DNA of 64,000 nt from DATARH01 sp963847345 (GTDB lineage Bacteria; Pseudomonadota; Alphaproteobacteria; ATCC43930; CGMCC-115725), in assembly GCA_963847345.1 (NCBI GenBank), contig CAWJZU010000020.1, forward strand, positions 310,001 to 374,000. Direction: 5' to 3'. Below the pieces are notes generated by a model, which saw only the letters and a list, made by a program, of their open reading frames with translations, was not told the origin of the DNA and did no database searches. Positions 63,505-64,000 of this stretch are shown here, in pieces (position 1 is the stretch's first letter; each line of letters starts with the position of its first letter). The position numbers and the translations under genes were made by a program.

Positions 63505-64000
63505 TTGACCACGGCCGCCGGCACAGTGGCTCGGGCGGATTTCGCGACGCTCGCCGATCTGCTGCATCACCGCGCCGCGGTGCAGCCGCACGACCCGGCC
63601 TATATCGAGCTGTCGGATCGCGGGCAGGAGATGGCGCGGCTGACCTTCGCCGAATTAGCGCGACGCGCGACTGATCTTTCCCTCCGCATTGCGGCTCGCG
63701 CGGAGCCGGGCGACCGGGCCCTGATCGTCTGCCCGAACGGCGTCGGCTTCATGGTCGGGTTTTTCGCCTGCATGCTGTCGCGCGTCGCGGCGATCCCGAT
63801 GATGGCGCCGCGCCGCAACACCGCACGGGACGCAACCGCCGCCATCGTCGCCGACTGCACGCCGCGGCTCGCGCTCGCCCCGCGCGCCCTGATCGATGGC
63901 GAGCGCGGCGATCTCGCCGCCCGCTTCGTGCCGGCCCGCGCTGCTGAATCCGGCATTGAATTTCTGGCCCCGGACGACGCCGAACCGGCTTTCGACCCCG
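63505..64000 (+). CDS. AMP-binding protein, fatty-acyl-AMP ligase-like (partial, runs off right edge)
   Basis: The first 165 codons of an adenylating enzyme. ATLADLLHHRAAVQPHDPAY, then LTFAELARRATDLSLRI, GDRALIVCPNGVGFMVGFFA and AIPMMAPRRN match the N-terminus of fatty-acyl-AMP ligases (FAAL, FadD32-like), which pass acyl-adenylates to a carrier protein instead of CoA. The start is probably TTG at 63505, after GGGGGCGG; GTG at 63526 is in frame. The core motifs lie beyond the edge. The adjacent ACP fits a FAAL-ACP loading pair for a lipid-derived product. Confidence 0.8.
   Translation, partial: MTTAAGTVARADFATLADLLHHRAAVQPHDPAYIELSDRGQEMARLTFAELARRATDLSLRIAARAEPGDRALIVCPNGVGFMVGFFACMLSRVAAIPMMAPRRNTARDATAAIVADCTPRLALAPRALIDGERGDLAARFVPARAAESGIEFLAPDDAEPAFDP

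Overview
The window is high-GC DNA typical of a soil or aquatic alphaproteobacterium (Rhodospirillales/Hyphomicrobiales-like). This rests on codon usage, GTG/TTG starts, the URC uracil-catabolism trio, a class I fumarase, CaiB-type CoA transferase and MmgE/PrpD genes, and GC-rich intergenic palindromes of the rhizobial kind. No rRNA, tRNA or CRISPR array was seen. The genus cannot be fixed from the sequence alone.

Layout. 1-1.3 kb is an AT-richer end with a truncated membrane protein and a serine recombinase. 1.4-10.6 kb is ordinary metabolism: a VOC protein, a DUF2272 lipoprotein, a sugar kinase-amidohydrolase fusion, a DsbD/ScsB-like thiol reductase, MmgE/PrpD, an AMACR-type CoA transferase and an FMN reductase. 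10.6-26.6 kb is a visibly AT-richer island between two decayed genes, an LLM oxidoreductase at 10.6-11.2 kb and a DUF5681 gene at 26.1-26.6 kb. 26.8-29.5 kb holds a DUF423 protein, a frameshifted glycosyltransferase and a sugar-nucleotide epimerase. 29.7-32.9 kb is a URC1-URC4-upp uracil-catabolism cluster. 32.9-34.6 kb is an ECF sigma / anti-sigma / periplasmic sensor module. 34.6-42.7 kb holds fumarase, an Opp/Dpp-type transporter without ATPases, a MhpD-like hydratase and a serine-glyoxylate-type aminotransferase. 42.8-53.2 kb holds an alpha/beta hydrolase, GlgX, a short MetE-like protein, MaoC, a phosphoesterase, a divergent class A PBP, DUF1194 and YjbQ. 53.5-57.0 kb is a tandem triplication of an enolase-superfamily enzyme. 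57.4-61.1 kb is a metal-uptake locus. 61.3-63.0 kb is a frameshifted D-aminoacylase, and an ACP plus a fatty-acyl-AMP-ligase-like gene runs off the right edge.

The most interesting region is the island. A small Tat-signal peptide gene (21708-22019) has a well-spaced sigma-54 promoter and begins a collinear minus-strand series: a JmjC/cupin oxygenase, a ROXA/NO66-like oxygenase, a PrsT-like TPR protein, a nucleotidyltransferase-TPR-GT41 (OGT-like) fusion and a TPR-GT9 fusion. Around it lie a GT4 glycosyltransferase, a FkbM methyltransferase with its own sigma-54-like promoter, a sulfotransferase and a second ROXA-like oxygenase. Three TGTAA(A/G)...CGAC(A/G) boxes sit in the 0.8-kb divergent region. 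I propose that these genes hydroxylate, glycosylate, methylate and perhaps sulfate a short peptide in the cytoplasm before Tat export. This is inference from gene content and order.

Six otherwise well-preserved genes each carry a single frameshift (DUF5681, GT4, URC4, fumarase, the peptide-binding protein and D-aminoacylase). So many in 64 kb suggests residual indel errors in the assembly as much as real decay.
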